A stretch of 64,000 nucleotides of DNA from CAVUXJ01 sp963814975 (GTDB lineage: Bacteria > Acidobacteriota > Vicinamibacteria > Vicinamibacterales > CAVVIG01). The DNA is taken from contig CAWFFB010000024.1 in the NCBI GenBank assembly GCA_963814975.1, forward strand, positions 1 to 64,000, written 5' to 3'. Each line of letters begins with the position of its first letter. Position 1 is the first letter of the stretch. The notes beneath the pieces were generated by a model that was given only the letters and a program-made list of their open reading frames with translations, made no database searches and was not told the origin of the DNA. The translations under genes and the position numbers were made by a program. Positions 38,120 through 48,177 of the stretch are shown one piece after another.

Positions 38120-38678
38120 CTAGCGAAGCGTCGGCGACTTGCAGATTTCGATGAACGAACGGTCGGGCCTCCCGCTGCAGTATTCCTCGATCGCTTGGCG
38201 GACCTCCTCGCGCGCGAGGTTTTCCGCCTCTGTTCGGCTGAGGTTCATGACCCCGTGGGCCAGGTACCTTGTGACGAGCGTTCCCAGGATGGAGGTCATG
38301 CTGACCTGGGCGAGCTCGCCCGATGTGAACGCGGCATACGGGCGGACAAGGGGAGAGTTCCGGGTGTTCCAGACTTGTTGTTGCATCTCGTACACGTACA
38401 GCCCTCCAGGGGGAGGCGGGGCGGTTTTCACATCGAGCGATTCGAGAATATCCTTGAGAAATCGACGCTCCTCGACCGTGAGCTTGATAGTCCGGTTGGC
38501 GTTCGAGTCCTACAAGGACGGACTCGGCCGGTGCACGGGCCAGAAGCTCACGAATGCGCTCGATGGAGACGGGAAGGTCCGAGGACGGAGCGTCCTGAGC
38601 CGGGGACGCCTGGCTGGATCGCGCGGCGGCTGGGGTGCTACCCAGCGTTACCGCAAACAATAGAAGAAACAGGTGCAT
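38120..38678 (-). CDS. Small exported protein of unknown function (one frame change)
   Basis: About 185 residues. Signal peptide MHLFLLLFAVTLGSTPAAARS, then a Ser/Pro/Asp-rich linker (SSQASPAQDAPSSDLPVSIERIR). A frame change near 38490 is followed by KLTVEERRFLKDILESLDVK, LYVYEMQQQVWNTRNSPLVR, and a C-terminal part with AENLAREEVRQAIEEYCSGR and a second Cys in IEICKSP. I recognise no family. Two conserved-looking Cys residues near the end may form a disulfide in the periplasm. It lies between the two methyl-cycle regulator genes but faces away from mutM. Confidence 0.55.
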
Positions 38679-38814
38679 GGTGGTCTGAGGCCCCCGAGGA
38701 TCTCGGCCAGTCGTCGGCCCGATAGTTCCTGCGTGCATGACGCACGCCACGTTGATGCCGGGTCGCGGGGCAGGCGCGCTTTTCAATCCCGATCCAGAGG
38801 CTGAGCTTCACGCC

Positions 38815-39747
38815 ATGCCCGAGCTTCCCGACCTGACGGTGTACATTGACGCGCTGAACACCCGGGTCGGCGGCCGCCAAATGGTCGGCTTTCGCCTCCA
38901 CAGCCCCTTCGTGCTTCGTTCGGTCGATCCGCCCCTTGAAGCCATCAACGGACGAACTGTCCAGGCGATCTTCCGCCTCGGCAAGCGTATCGTCTTGCAG
39001 CTCGCCGCTGCCACCGCTTCGCCTTCTTCCGCGGCGTCATCGAGTATCGAAGACGAACTGTTTCTCGTGGTGCATCTGATGATTGCCGGCCGGCTTCGCT
39101 GGCGGGAACCGCGTCAGAAACCCGGGGTGGGCCCGAGGATGATCCTGGCGGTGTTCGAGTTCGAGCATGGCACGCTGTTGTTCACCGAAGCCGGTTCGAA
39201 GAAGCGCGCCTCGCTCCAACTGGTCCGCGGGCTGTCCGGTATCGAAGCGCTCAACCCCGGCGGGGTCGAGCCGCTCGAGGTCTCGTTGACACAGTTTCGG
39301 GGGGCCCTGATGCGCGAGAGCCATACGCTCAAACGCACCCTGACCGATCCGCACCTGTTCAGCGGCATCGGTAATGCCTATTCAGACGAGATCCTGCATG
39401 CGGCGCGTCTGTCGCCCCTCAAGTTGTCGAAGACGCTGTCAGACGACGAGGCACTTCGGCTGTACGAAGCCACTCGCGCGACGCTGACGATGTGGATCGA
39501 GCGCCTGGCGAGCGAAGCGGCCGGTGCGTTTCCCGAGAAGGTCACGGCGTTTCGGGACGAGATGGCGGTGCATGGCCGCTTCAAGAAGCCTTGCCCCGTC
39601 TGCGGCGCGCCAGTGCAGCGGATCGCATACGCCGATCATGAGTGCAACTATTGCGCGCGATGCCAGACCGGCGGGCGCCTCCTCGCTGACCGCTCGTTGT
39701 CGCGGCTGCTGAAGTCCGACTGGCCCCGCTACCTCGAGGATCAATAG
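38815..39747 (+). CDS. mutM: Formamidopyrimidine-DNA glycosylase (Fpg/Nei family)
   Basis: 310 residues from the ATG at 38815, because the catalytic Pro must be residue 2 (MPELPDLTVYIDAL); longer readings are wrong for this family. Bifunctional base-excision enzyme for oxidised purines or pyrimidines. H2TH region TLKRTLTDPHLFSGIGNAYSDEI, then the C-terminal zinc finger CPVCGAPVQRI with CNYCARCQTGG. The PELPDL start and RFKKPCPVC loop indicate a lineage apart from classical MutM, so Nei-like specificity is possible. Confidence 0.88.
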   Translation: MPELPDLTVYIDALNTRVGGRQMVGFRLHSPFVLRSVDPPLEAINGRTVQAIFRLGKRIVLQLAAATASPSSAASSSIEDELFLVVHLMIAGRLRWREPRQKPGVGPRMILAVFEFEHGTLLFTEAGSKKRASLQLVRGLSGIEALNPGGVEPLEVSLTQFRGALMRESHTLKRTLTDPHLFSGIGNAYSDEILHAARLSPLKLSKTLSDDEALRLYEATRATLTMWIERLASEAAGAFPEKVTAFRDEMAVHGRFKKPCPVCGAPVQRIAYADHECNYCARCQTGGRLLADRSLSRLLKSDWPRYLEDQ

Positions 39748-39805
39748 TCGGCAGCCGCCAGCGGCGGCTGCGATCGGGCCGGTGCCCGCCCTGGTTGCAT
39801 ATACG

Positions 39806-39823
39806 AATCTATAGATGTAGATT
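39806..39823 (+). promoter_or_regulatory. Palindromic operator at the metH-linked regulator gene
   Basis: AATCTA-TAGATG-TAGATT: perfect 6-bp arms with a 6-base spacer, eight bases before the ATG at 39831. TATAGA (39810-39815), a likely -10, lies within it. Same 6-6-6 geometry as the site before the ahcY-linked regulator, with different arm sequence. Confidence 0.6.
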
Positions 39824-39830
39824 TGATGAT

Positions 39831-40838
39831 ATGAAAGCGGCCTCCGGGCTCTATCGGCTGCTTGGCGACGAGGCGCGGCTGCGGCTGCTGCGCGTGCTGC
39901 GACGCGAGCGGCTCAACGTCACCGAGCTGACCGGGATTCTCGGCCTGGCGCAGTCCGGGGTTTCCCGCCACCTCGGCCTGCTGAAGGATGCCGCTCTCGT
40001 GGCGGAGGAGAAAGACGCCGGGTTCACCTATTACTGTCTGTCGCCGGCGCTGCAGGACGGGGCGCATCAGCCGCTGTGGACGGTGCTGGCCGCGCAGTTC
40101 GATCAGGCGGCCGGCGACGCGGCGGTGCGCGCCGACGAAGCGCGCCTCCAGGAAGTGCTGCGGCTGCGCAAGGAGAATTTCGACAGCCACCGCGGCGCCG
40201 ACACGCGGGACGCCCGGCAGCTCGTTCCCGGCCGGAGCTGGGCGGCCTGGTCGCGCGCGCTCGGCCTGCTGCTGCCGCCGCTGACGGTGGCGGATCTCGG
40301 ATGTGGCGAGGGCTACCTGACCGTCGAGGCGGCGCGATGGGCGGCGCGGGTCATTGCGCTGGACCGTTCCGAGATCGTGCTCGATCGCGCCCGCGCGCTC
40401 GCGCGGCGCCGCCGCGTCTCCAATGTCGTCTGGAAACGGGGTGAGCTCGAGAAGCTGCCGATCAGGGACGCGACGGTCGACGTGGCGCTGCTGTCGCAGG
40501 CGCTTCACCATGCGTCGAGCCCGGCCCGCGCCATCGCCGAGGCGGCGCGGATCGCGGTCCCCGGCGGGCGCGTGCTGGTCCTCGATCTGCGCGAGCATCA
40601 GGAGGACTGGGTCCGCGCGAAGCTCGGCGACCGGACGCTCGGGTTCAAAGACGAGGACTTGAAGCGGATGTTGATCGCCGCCGGTCTGCGCGACGCGAAG
40701 GTCAGCGTTGGGGCCCGGAAGGCCGGCGATCCGTTCACCGTGCTGATTGCATCCGGGACGAAAGGCGCCTCGGCGCCGAAACACGCGAAACACCGTCACG
40801 ACCTCGCGGCAACACGAAACGTTCAGGGACCTCGATGA
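39831..40838 (+). CDS. ArsR-type regulator fused to a methyltransferase domain (SahR-like), metH-linked
   Basis: 335 residues from the ATG at 39831; an upstream in-frame ATG would place the operator inside the gene. ArsR domain: YRLLGDEARLRLLRVLRRER, then ILGLAQSGVSRHLGLLKDAA. Methyltransferase domain: TVADLGCGEGYLTVEAARWA, VIALDRSEIVLDRARALARR, LLSQALHHASSPARAIAEAA, VPGGRVLVLDLREH. Paralogue of the ahcY-linked protein. Its stop overlaps the metH ATG (ATGA). The last 20 residues (KHAKHRHDLAATRN) look unrelated to the domain and derive from a CGAAACAC-type repeat. Probably senses SAH or SAM and controls metH and itself. Confidence 0.8.
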   Translation: MKAASGLYRLLGDEARLRLLRVLRRERLNVTELTGILGLAQSGVSRHLGLLKDAALVAEEKDAGFTYYCLSPALQDGAHQPLWTVLAAQFDQAAGDAAVRADEARLQEVLRLRKENFDSHRGADTRDARQLVPGRSWAAWSRALGLLLPPLTVADLGCGEGYLTVEAARWAARVIALDRSEIVLDRARALARRRRVSNVVWKRGELEKLPIRDATVDVALLSQALHHASSPARAIAEAARIAVPGGRVLVLDLREHQEDWVRAKLGDRTLGFKDEDLKRMLIAAGLRDAKVSVGARKAGDPFTVLIASGTKGASAPKHAKHRHDLAATRNVQGPR

Positions 40839-43800
40839 GCGCTGATGTTCTGACCACGCTGCATGCTCTCCTGGCGAAGCGGATCCTCGTCCTCGATGGT
40901 GCGATGGGGACGATGATCCAGCGCCACAAGCTGACCGAAGCGGATTTTCGCGGCGATCGATTCGCCGGGCATCCCCACGATCTGAGGGGCAACAACGATC
41001 TGCTGGTGCTCACCCGGCCCGACGTGGTGTCCGCCATCCATCACGAATACCTCGAGGCCGGCAGCGACATCATCGAGACCAACAGTTTCAGCAGCACCGC
41101 GATCGCCCAGGCTGACTACGGCCTCGAGCCGTACGTCCACGAGCTCAACGTTGAGGCGGGCAGGCTCGCGAAGGCCGCTGCCGTCGAGTGGACCCGCCGG
41201 ACCCCGAGCAGCCGCGGTTCGTCGCGGGCTCGATGGGTCCGACCAACAGGATTCTCTCGATCTCACCCGACGTCGACAACCCGGCGTTCCGCTCGCTGAC
41301 CTTCGACGCGCTCCGCGAGGCGTACAAGGACCAGGTGCGCGGGCTCATCGACGGCGGCTGCGATCTGCTCCTGCTCGAGACGATCGTCGACACCTTGAAC
41401 GCCAAAGCCGGCATCGTCGCGATCGAGGAAGTGTTCGAGGAGAAGGCCGTCCGGCTGCCGTTGATGATTTCCGTGACGGTCACCGATCGCAGCGGACGCA
41501 CCCTGTCGGGGCAGACGATCGACGCCTTCTGGGTCTCGATCGCGCATGCCAAGCCGTTCAGTGTCGGCATCAACTGCGCCCTCGGCGCCCGCGACATGCG
41601 CCAGTACGTGGCGGACCTGGCGCGGATCGCCGACTGTCATGTGAGCTGCTATCCGAACGCGGGTCTGCCCAACACCTTTGGCGAGTACGACGAAAGGCCG
41701 TCCGACACCGGCGGCTACCTGCACGAGTTTGCGGCAAGCGGCTTTGTCAACATCGTCGGAGGCTGCTGCGGCACGACACCGGACCACATTCGGGCGATCG
41801 CCGACGGGGTGGCGGGCGTGCCGCCGCGAATCGCTCCGAAGACGGCGCCCGGGAACGAATCGGAGGGCCGGTTCACCCAATTCGCCGGCCTTGAAACTCT
41901 TACCCTCCGGCCCGACAGCACCTTCCAGATGATCGGGGAGCGCACGAATGTCACCGGCTCGCTGCGGTTCGCGCGGCTCATCCGCGCCGGCGATCTGGCG
42001 GAGGCCGCCAGCGTGGCGCTCGACCAGGTGCGCGGGGGCGCGAATCTCGTCGACGTCAACATGGACGAAGGGATGCTCGATTCGGAACGGGCGATGACCG
42101 ATTTTCTGAATTACATCGCCACCGAGCCGGAAATCGCGCGCGTCCCCACCCTGATTGACAGCTCGAAGTGGTCGGTGATCCTGGCAGGTCTGAAGTGCGT
42201 ACAGGGAAAGCCGGTGGTCAACTCGATCAGCTTGAAGGAAGGCGAAGCGGACTTCCTTCAGAAGGCGGGGGTCATCAGGCGCTTCGGCGCCGGCGTCGTC
42301 GTCATGGCGTTCGACGAAACCGGCCAGGCGGATACGGTCGAGCGGAAGGTCGCGATCTGCCAGCGGGCGTATCGGTTGCTCGTCGAACGGGCGGGATTCG
42401 ATCCGACCGACATCATCTTCGATCCCAATATTCTTGCGATTGCGACAGGCCTGGAAGAGCACAACCAGTACGCGATTCATTTCATCGAAGCGACGCGCAT
42501 CATCAAGGCGACCTGTCCCGGCGTCAAGGTCAGCGGGGGCGTCAGCAATCTGTCGTTTTCGTTCCGCGGCAACGATGTTGTCCGGGAGGCGATTCACTCC
42601 GCGTTTCTGTATCACGCCATCAAGGCCGGCATGGACATGGGCATCGTGAACGCCGGCCAGCTGGTCGTGTACGAGGACATTCCGAAGGATCTGCTCGAGC
42701 GGGTGGAGGATGTCATCTTCAACAGGCGGCCCGACGCGACCGAGCGCCTGGTGGAGTTTGCGAGCAGCGTGCGGGGGGGCGAGAAGAAACAGGAACTGGA
42801 CGCCGCGTGGAGATCCGGCACGGTCGAGGCGCGACTGTCCCACGCGCTCGTTCACGGTGTCGTCGATTTCATCGAGCAGGACGTCGAGGAGGCGCGGCGC
42901 CAGTACCCACGGCCCCTCGACGTGATCGAGAAGCCGCTGATGGACGGGATGAAAGTCGTGGGCGAGCTGTTCGGCGCCGGCAAGATGTTCCTGCCCCAGG
43001 TCGTCAAGAGCGCGCGGGCCATGAAGAGGGCCGTGGCCTATCTCGAACCCTTCATGGAGGCGGAACGGGTGGAGGGCAGGCGGGAAGGACGGGTGCAGAA
43101 GGGCAAAGGGAAAATCGTGCTCGCGACGGTGAAAGGGGATGTGCACGACATCGGCAAGAACATCGTGGCGGTCGTGCTCGGGTGCAACAGCTACGAGGTG
43201 CTGGACCTTGGCGTGATGGTGTCCTGCGATCGGATCCTGCAGGCGGCGCTCGACTTCGACGCGGACATCATCGGCTTGAGCGGCCTGATCACGCCTTCAC
43301 TCGACGAGATGGTGTTCGTGGCCAAGGAAATGGAGCGGCGCAATTTCCGACGCCCCCTGCTCATCGGAGGCGCGACGACGAGCAGACAGCACACCGCCGT
43401 GAAAATTGCGCCCGGATATGGTCAGGCAACCGTCCATGTCCTCGACGCGTCGCGAGTGGTAGACGTCGTGTCGAGCCTCTTGAGCGACACCGAGCGCCAG
43501 CGCTTCGAGCAGGAGAACCAGGCTCTGCAGGGGACGCTGAGGGAGCAATACAGCGCCCGCCGGGAGCGTCCGCTGCTGTCGTACGAGGCCGCCCTGAAGA
43601 ACCGGCTCAAGACCGACTGGACCGCGCCGCCGCTGGCGCCGGCGTTTACCGGCCGCCGCGTGATCGAGGTGCCCCTCGGCGAGCTCGTGCCGTTCATCGA
43701 CTGGACGTTCTTCTTCGCCGCGTGGGAATTGAAGGGCCGGTTCCCGGCCATCCTCGACCATCCACAGTACGGCGCAGCGGCGCGCGAGCTGTACGACAAC

Positions 43801-44545
43801 GCCCGCGTGCTGCTGGATCGGATGGTCACGGAGCGCTTGCTCGTCGCCCGCGGTGTCTATGGCTTCTGGCCGGCCGCCAGCGAGGGGGACGATATCGTCG
43901 TCTACAGGGATCAGCACCAGAGCGGGGAGCTGACCCGCTTCAACATGCTGCGGCAACAGGAAACGATCGCCGACGGGAAGCCGAACCTGTCGCTGGCGGA
44001 CTTCGTGGCCGATCGCACCGCCGGGGTCACCGATTACATCGGTGCGTTCGCCGTCACCGCGGGTCTGGGAGCCGACGAGGAGGCCCACCGCTACGAACGG
44101 GCGCGCGACGATTACAACGCGATTCTCGTGAAGGCTCTGGCGGATCGGCTCGCAGAAGCCTTCGCCGCCTACCTGCATGCCATCGCGCGCAAGGAATGGG
44201 GCCTCGACCAGGGGCTGGCGCAGGACGATATCCTGGCCGAGCGCCATCGGGGGATTCGACCCGGCTTCGGGTATCCTGCATGTCCCGATCACAGCGAGAA
44301 GTTCAAGCTCTTCGATCTGCTCGATGCGGGGGAAGCTCGGGATCACCCTGACGGAGAATGCCGCCATGATCCCCGCCGCAAGCGTCAGTGGACTGTACTT
44401 TGCGCACCCGCAGGCGCGGTACTTCACGGTTGGGCGCCTGGGCGAAGATCAAATTGCTGGGTACGCGCGCCGCAAGGGCCAGTCCATCGAGGAAGTGGAA
44501 CGCTGGCTCGGATCCGCTCTTGCCTACGAACCCGCTCGGTGTTGA
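40835..44545 (+). CDS. metH: MetH, cobalamin-dependent methionine synthase (two frame changes)
   Basis: About 1236 residues, full-length. Homocysteine domain (ILVLDGAMGTMIQRHKLTEA to VNIVGGCCGTTPDHIRAIAD with the zinc Cys pair), pterin domain (FQMIGERTNVTGSLRFARLI, LIDSSKWSVILAGLKCVQGK), B12 domain with GDVHDIGKNIVAVVLGCNSY and VSCDRILQAALDFDADIIGL, and the activation domain (WTFFFAAWELKGRFPAILDH; end PQARYFTVGRLGEDQIAGYA). Frame changes near 41190 and 44330 cancel each other. Methylates homocysteine from methyltetrahydrofolate. Coupled to the SahR-like gene upstream; the two would close the methyl cycle with ahcY. Confidence 0.95.
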
Positions 44546-44755
44546 TGCGCCCCAGCCCTGCCTTTCCGCCCGTTCCCCCGAATCCTTAGTCGCGCCCGGC
44601 GGTGGTCCTTGGCTTCGACAGGTCCCTCCTTTGCGCGTGACACCAGCGCGAGAACTCATTACGACAATGGTAGGTCTTTTATGAGAACTTAAAAGACAAT
44701 ATACGTCTATAGAGTCGTATAAAGTGCATCGTCTTGAGAATGGTGTCTTTTTTTA

Positions 44756-44778
44756 GGCCAAAGTTGAACTTTGAGGCC
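44756..44778 (+). terminator. Possible metH terminator
   Basis: GGCC-AAAGT, loop TGA, ACTTT-GA-GGCC: nine pairs with a two-base bulge, then GTTTTCGTT. It lies 210 bases after the metH stop, in the AT-rich island. Confidence 0.4.
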
Positions 44779-44823
44779 GTTTTCGTTGGTGTCCATGAGC
44801 AAACTCCCCCTGCTTCAGAGCTG

Positions 44824-44848
44824 GGCATGTGCCACAACGGCACATGCC
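44824..44848. promoter_or_regulatory. Perfect 10-bp hairpin in the leader of the first subtilisin gene
   Basis: GGCATGTGCC-ACAAC-GGCACATGCC, 110 bases before the protease start. No T-run follows, so a protein-binding site or RNA structure is more likely than a terminator. Confidence 0.45.
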
Positions 44849-44917
44849 GTGAACAGACCAAGCGTCCAATGGAGACCATAACATGCTGATTACGAGTCTG
44901 TTACAGCCATGACCCGT

Positions 44918-44945
44918 GAAACGTTGAGGTGGCCCGGGCGTTGCT
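44918..44945 (+). promoter_or_regulatory. Conserved leader segment shared by the two subtilisin genes (copy A)
   Basis: About 22 of 28 positions match the segment at 48178-48206: GAAA(C/T)G, then TGAGGTGGC, (C/G)CG, three variable bases, GTTGCT. In this copy all frames are interrupted (GTG AAA CGT TGA), so the conservation is not coding. Lies 15 bases before the ATG. Confidence 0.4.
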
Positions 44946-44960
44946 CTTCTAAGAGCCAAC

Positions 44961-47180
44961 ATGAACTTACACAGCCGCGAATCTAATATCCGATGGAAGG
45001 CCGTTTGGGGAGCCAAGCGTCCGTTGACGGCACTGGCGATTTTCGTCCTCGGGCTCGCACCGAGCGCGTTGGCCGCCCGTCATGCCGACTCAAGCCAGCG
45101 GACACGAAGCCGACACCACCAAACGACTCCCAAGGCGAAACCCGGGGAGCCGAGTCTTCGCGTGAAATACGACAGATTCGATGACGCGCTGACCCGAGAC
45201 ATTCGGAACCACGGATACGGGGACACCGTGGACGTCATCGCGTGCCTGCAGCCTGGCCAGGACCTTCCCGCTCGTTACAAGCGTTTTTCGCGGTTGGGGA
45301 AGTTCACCATCATTGACTGCTACGCGCTCGACAGCTTGCCGGTAGACGCTCTTGAAGGGCTCGGCAAGCTAAGGGAGCTGCATCACGCCCGGGAAAACCG
45401 GCCCTCGTTCAGCCAGGACCTGCTCTCGTCGACCGCGGTCCAGGCTGATGTACTCGCCAGACCAGTACGGCTACACCGGCGCGGGCGTCACGGTGGCATT
45501 CATCGATTCAGGTTTCACTCAATACGCTCATCCTGACGTCAAGGACTCACGGATCCTGCGGGTCCGTCGATTTCGTAAACCGCATCCCACGGCTTCGCAG
45601 CGACGAGAACGGACACGGCACGCACGTGACCGGCATCGTGGCGGGCACAGGAAAGACTCGATGCGAAGTTCGCCGGCATTGCGCCCGGCGTCTCGATCGT
45701 GTCGTTGAAGGTGCTCGACCAGGACGGCAAAGGTTCCATCGGCGACATCATCGCGGCGATGGATTGGGTCGCCAAGCAACCACAAGCGTTACAACATCAG
45801 GATCGTCAACATGTCAGTGGGTGCCGCGGTCTACGAGTCGTACTGGACCGATCCGCTGACGTTGGCAGCCAAGGCCTTGGTCGATCAGGGGCATCACCGT
45901 CGTGGCGGCGGCTGGGAATTTCGGCAAGAACGCGACGGGCCAACTGCAGTGGGGCGGGATCACGGCGCCGGGCGTTGCGCCCTGGGTGCTGACGGCATGC
46001 GCGTTCAGCACCGCCGGCACGCTCGACACGCGCCGACGACACGCTGGCGAGCTTCAGCTCGTCGGGGCCGACCGCCATCGACTTCACGGCGAAACCCGAT
46101 ATCTGTGCGCCCGGCGTGGGCATCGTTTCTCTGGCGGCGCCCGAGAGCAACCTGTTCTCGACGCAGCGCTTGCTGTGCCCTCCTGGCTGACGACGCCGAT
46201 CAATTCGCTCTTCGGCTCATGCGCCGTATCATGACTCTCAGCGGCACGAGCCAGGCGGCGCCTTTCGTCACCGGAACGGTCGCGTTGATGCTGCAGGCGA
46301 ATCCGAACCTGACGCCGAACCTCATCAAGGCCATTCTGCAGTACACCGCGCAGCGATGAAGGCCGATGTCAGCCCGCTCCGCCAGGGCGCGTGGCTTCCT
46401 GAACACGCTCGGCGCGGTCAGCCTCGCAAAGTTCTACGCGCACGAGCGGCGAGCCAGGGTTGGTGATTTCAGGACAAGTACTGGAGCCGCCAGATTATCT
46501 GGGGCAACCATCTCCTCGCCGGTGGTGTGCTCGACCCCGAGTGCGAACGCCTGGATGCCCGGCGTCGAGTGGGGCTGGGCGAAAACCCAGGGTGAGCACG
46601 GCGACAACATCGTGTGGGGCACCGCGTGCGGCGGCGACTGCGACAACATCGTCTGGGGCACGCGCGGCGACGACAACATCGTCTGGGGCACCGTCGAGCG
46701 ACGACAACATCGTCTGGGGCACGCGCGGCGACGACAACATCGTCTGGGGCACGCCGCGGCGGCGACAACATCGTGTGGGGCACGCGCGGCGACGACAACA
46801 TCGTGTGGGGCACCGCGGCGGCGACGACAACATCGTGTGGGGCACGGCCGCGGCGACGACAACATCGTGTGGGGCACGCGCGGCGACGACAACATCGTGT
46901 GGGGCACGACTGCGGCGGCGCCGACTGCGACAACATCGTGTGGGGCACGCGCGACGGCGACAACATCGTCTGGGGCACGGCGGCGATAGCGACAACATCG
47001 TGTGGGGCACGCCGCGGCGACGACAACATCGTGTGGGGCACGTCGCGGCGACGACAACATCGTGTGGGGCACCGGCGAGCGAGGACGATCAAGTCATCCG
47101 GTCTGGAGGCATCGCTCCGAGTCGACGACGATCGAACGTCGTGCCTGGCCGTCCAACCGTCGACGGTCGGAGGCATCTAG
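44961..47180 (+). CDS. Secreted subtilisin-like protease (S8) with C-terminal DNIVWGT repeats, first copy
   Basis: About 735 residues once roughly ten frame changes are bridged. Signal segment RPLTALAIFVLGLAPSALAA, then a prodomain (VDVIACLQPGQDLPARYKRF). Catalytic triad in order: Asp in GAGVTVAFIDSGF (codon 45505), His in ENGHGTHVTGIVAG (45614), Ser in SGTSQAAPFVTGTVALML (46249). After the domain come a WSRQIIWGNHLLAGG-like linker, the repeat array and a tail ending SCLAVQPSTVGGI, stop 47178-47180. An acetyltransferase gene begins two bases later. Probably exported. The many breaks are probably errors, since the triad and repeats are intact. Confidence 0.8.
46603..47070 (+). repeat. DNIVWGT repeat array, 15 units
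   Basis: Coding repeats. The core GACAACATCGT(C/G)TGGGGCAC begins at 46603, 46642, 46672, 46703, 46733, 46764, 46794, 46826, 46858, 46888, 46929, 46959, 46991, 47022 and 47053. True spacing is 30 bases (DNIVWGT plus three residues such as RGD), with a few 39-41-base units whose linkers hold two Cys (ACGGDC). Spacings of 31 or 32 mark frame errors. Confidence 0.92.
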
Positions 47181-47182
47181 CC

Positions 47183-47870
47183 ATGGAAAACATGCCTTAC
47201 CGCGTGGAGCTGGACCTGCAGACGTTCCAGGCGCCGATCGGAGACGGTCAGCCACGCACGGCGACGTCACCAGCACGGATTGGCAGAGCGGCCTGCCGGT
47301 GCTGGGCGGAACGCCAAGTGACGCTGCGCGAGCTGCGCGCGTCGGATGCGCCGTCGCTCTTCGCGCTGCTGACGACCGAGGAAGTGGCGCGGTTCATCTC
47401 GCCGCCGCCGACCACGGTCGAAGGGTTCGAGCGAGTTCATCGCCTGGACGATCCGGCAGCGGACCGCGGGCACCTACGCGTGCTTCGCGGTGACGCTGAA
47501 GGGGTACGACACGGCGATCGGGATCTTCCAGGTCCGCGAAACGGAACCCGGGTTCGGGACCGGCGAATGGGGCTTCGCGATCGGCTCGCCGTTCTGGGGC
47601 ACCGGCGTGTTCCAGGAGGGCGCGGAGCTTGTGCTCGAGTTTGCGTTCGAGACGATCGGCGTGCATCGGCTGGAGGCGCGCGCGGCGGTTCGGAACGGCC
47701 GCGGCAACGGCGCGCTGCGAAAGCTCGGGCGCCGTGCAGGAAGGCCTGCTCGGAAATCGTTCCTGCGCAACGGCGAGTATCTCGATCAGGTGCTCTACGC
47801 GATTGTCGAGGACGACTGGCGTTCCTCGCGTGAGATGGCACGGCCGATCCACGCGCCGCGCATCCACTGA
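47183..47870 (+). CDS. GNAT acetyltransferase, RimJ/RimL-like (frame changes)
   Basis: About 228 residues. ATG at 47183 with GGAGG nine bases upstream, two bases after the protease stop. Body: RQVTLRELRASDAPSLFALL, TTEEVARFISPPPTTVEGFE, then in another frame TLKGYDTAIGIFQVRETEPG and GTGEWGFAIGSPFWGTGVFQ, FETIGVHRLEARAAVRNGRG (the acetyl-CoA region) and FLRNGEYLDQVLYAIVEDDW. Breaks near 47290, 47430 and 47735. It transfers acetyl groups to an N-terminus or small molecule. Its place between two exported proteases, in an apparent operon with the first, is unexplained. Confidence 0.75.
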
Positions 47871-47923
47871 GGTCGTGACCAGGTTATCGTTGTGACGGCT
47901 CAGTAGCGGGTAGTTGCACCGAC

Positions 47924-47952
47924 GACGAAGGCCGACCCGGTCGGCCTTCGTC
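47924..47952. terminator. Perfect 13-bp hairpin terminator
   Basis: GACGAAGGCCGAC-CCG-GTCGGCCTTCGTC, 54 bases after the acetyltransferase stop. No U-run. It ends the first protease-acetyltransferase transcript. Confidence 0.6.
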
Positions 47953-48177
47953 TCCCAGCCACCGAGTAGTTACGTTCCCAGTGTGAACGGCCTTCTCCGA
48001 TTCTGCCAAACCTTACCCCATATATTTCGCTCGTCGGCTGCTCACGAATCGAGCGATTGTCCTCGTGCTCGAAACGGACACAGGCTGCGGTTGTGCAGTC
48101 GCAGAAACACTCGTCCACGCTTCGACTCGACAATGTAAGGACACTCTGACTGAACGCGAGTTGTATGGTTGCCTCTG

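Larger units (their letters stand above)
44546..44960. other. Intergenic region with an AT-rich island and hairpins
   Basis: No gene seen. From about 44650 to 44790 the DNA is much richer in A+T than its surroundings. It contains GTCTTTT/AAAAGAC arms (44674-44680, 44691-44697), TATACG/CGTATA arms (44700-44705, 44716-44721) and a bulged hairpin at 44756-44778 followed by GTTTTCGTT, a possible metH terminator. The leader of the first subtilisin gene follows. Confidence 0.5.

Noticed and set aside
39795..39830. Upstream ATG for the metH-linked regulator
   Set aside because: It would put the palindromic operator and -10 box inside the coding sequence; the ArsR domain starts normally from the ATG at 39831.
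41263..43146. Open minus-strand frame of 627 codons opposite metH
   Set aside because: It is a GC-codon shadow; the plus strand carries conserved methionine synthase domains over the whole length.
46603..47070. Regularly spaced 20-base repeats that look like a CRISPR array
   Set aside because: The repeats encode DNIVWGT in frame with a protease, the intervals are only about ten bases, and the same protein repeat recurs in the paralogue with full reading frame.
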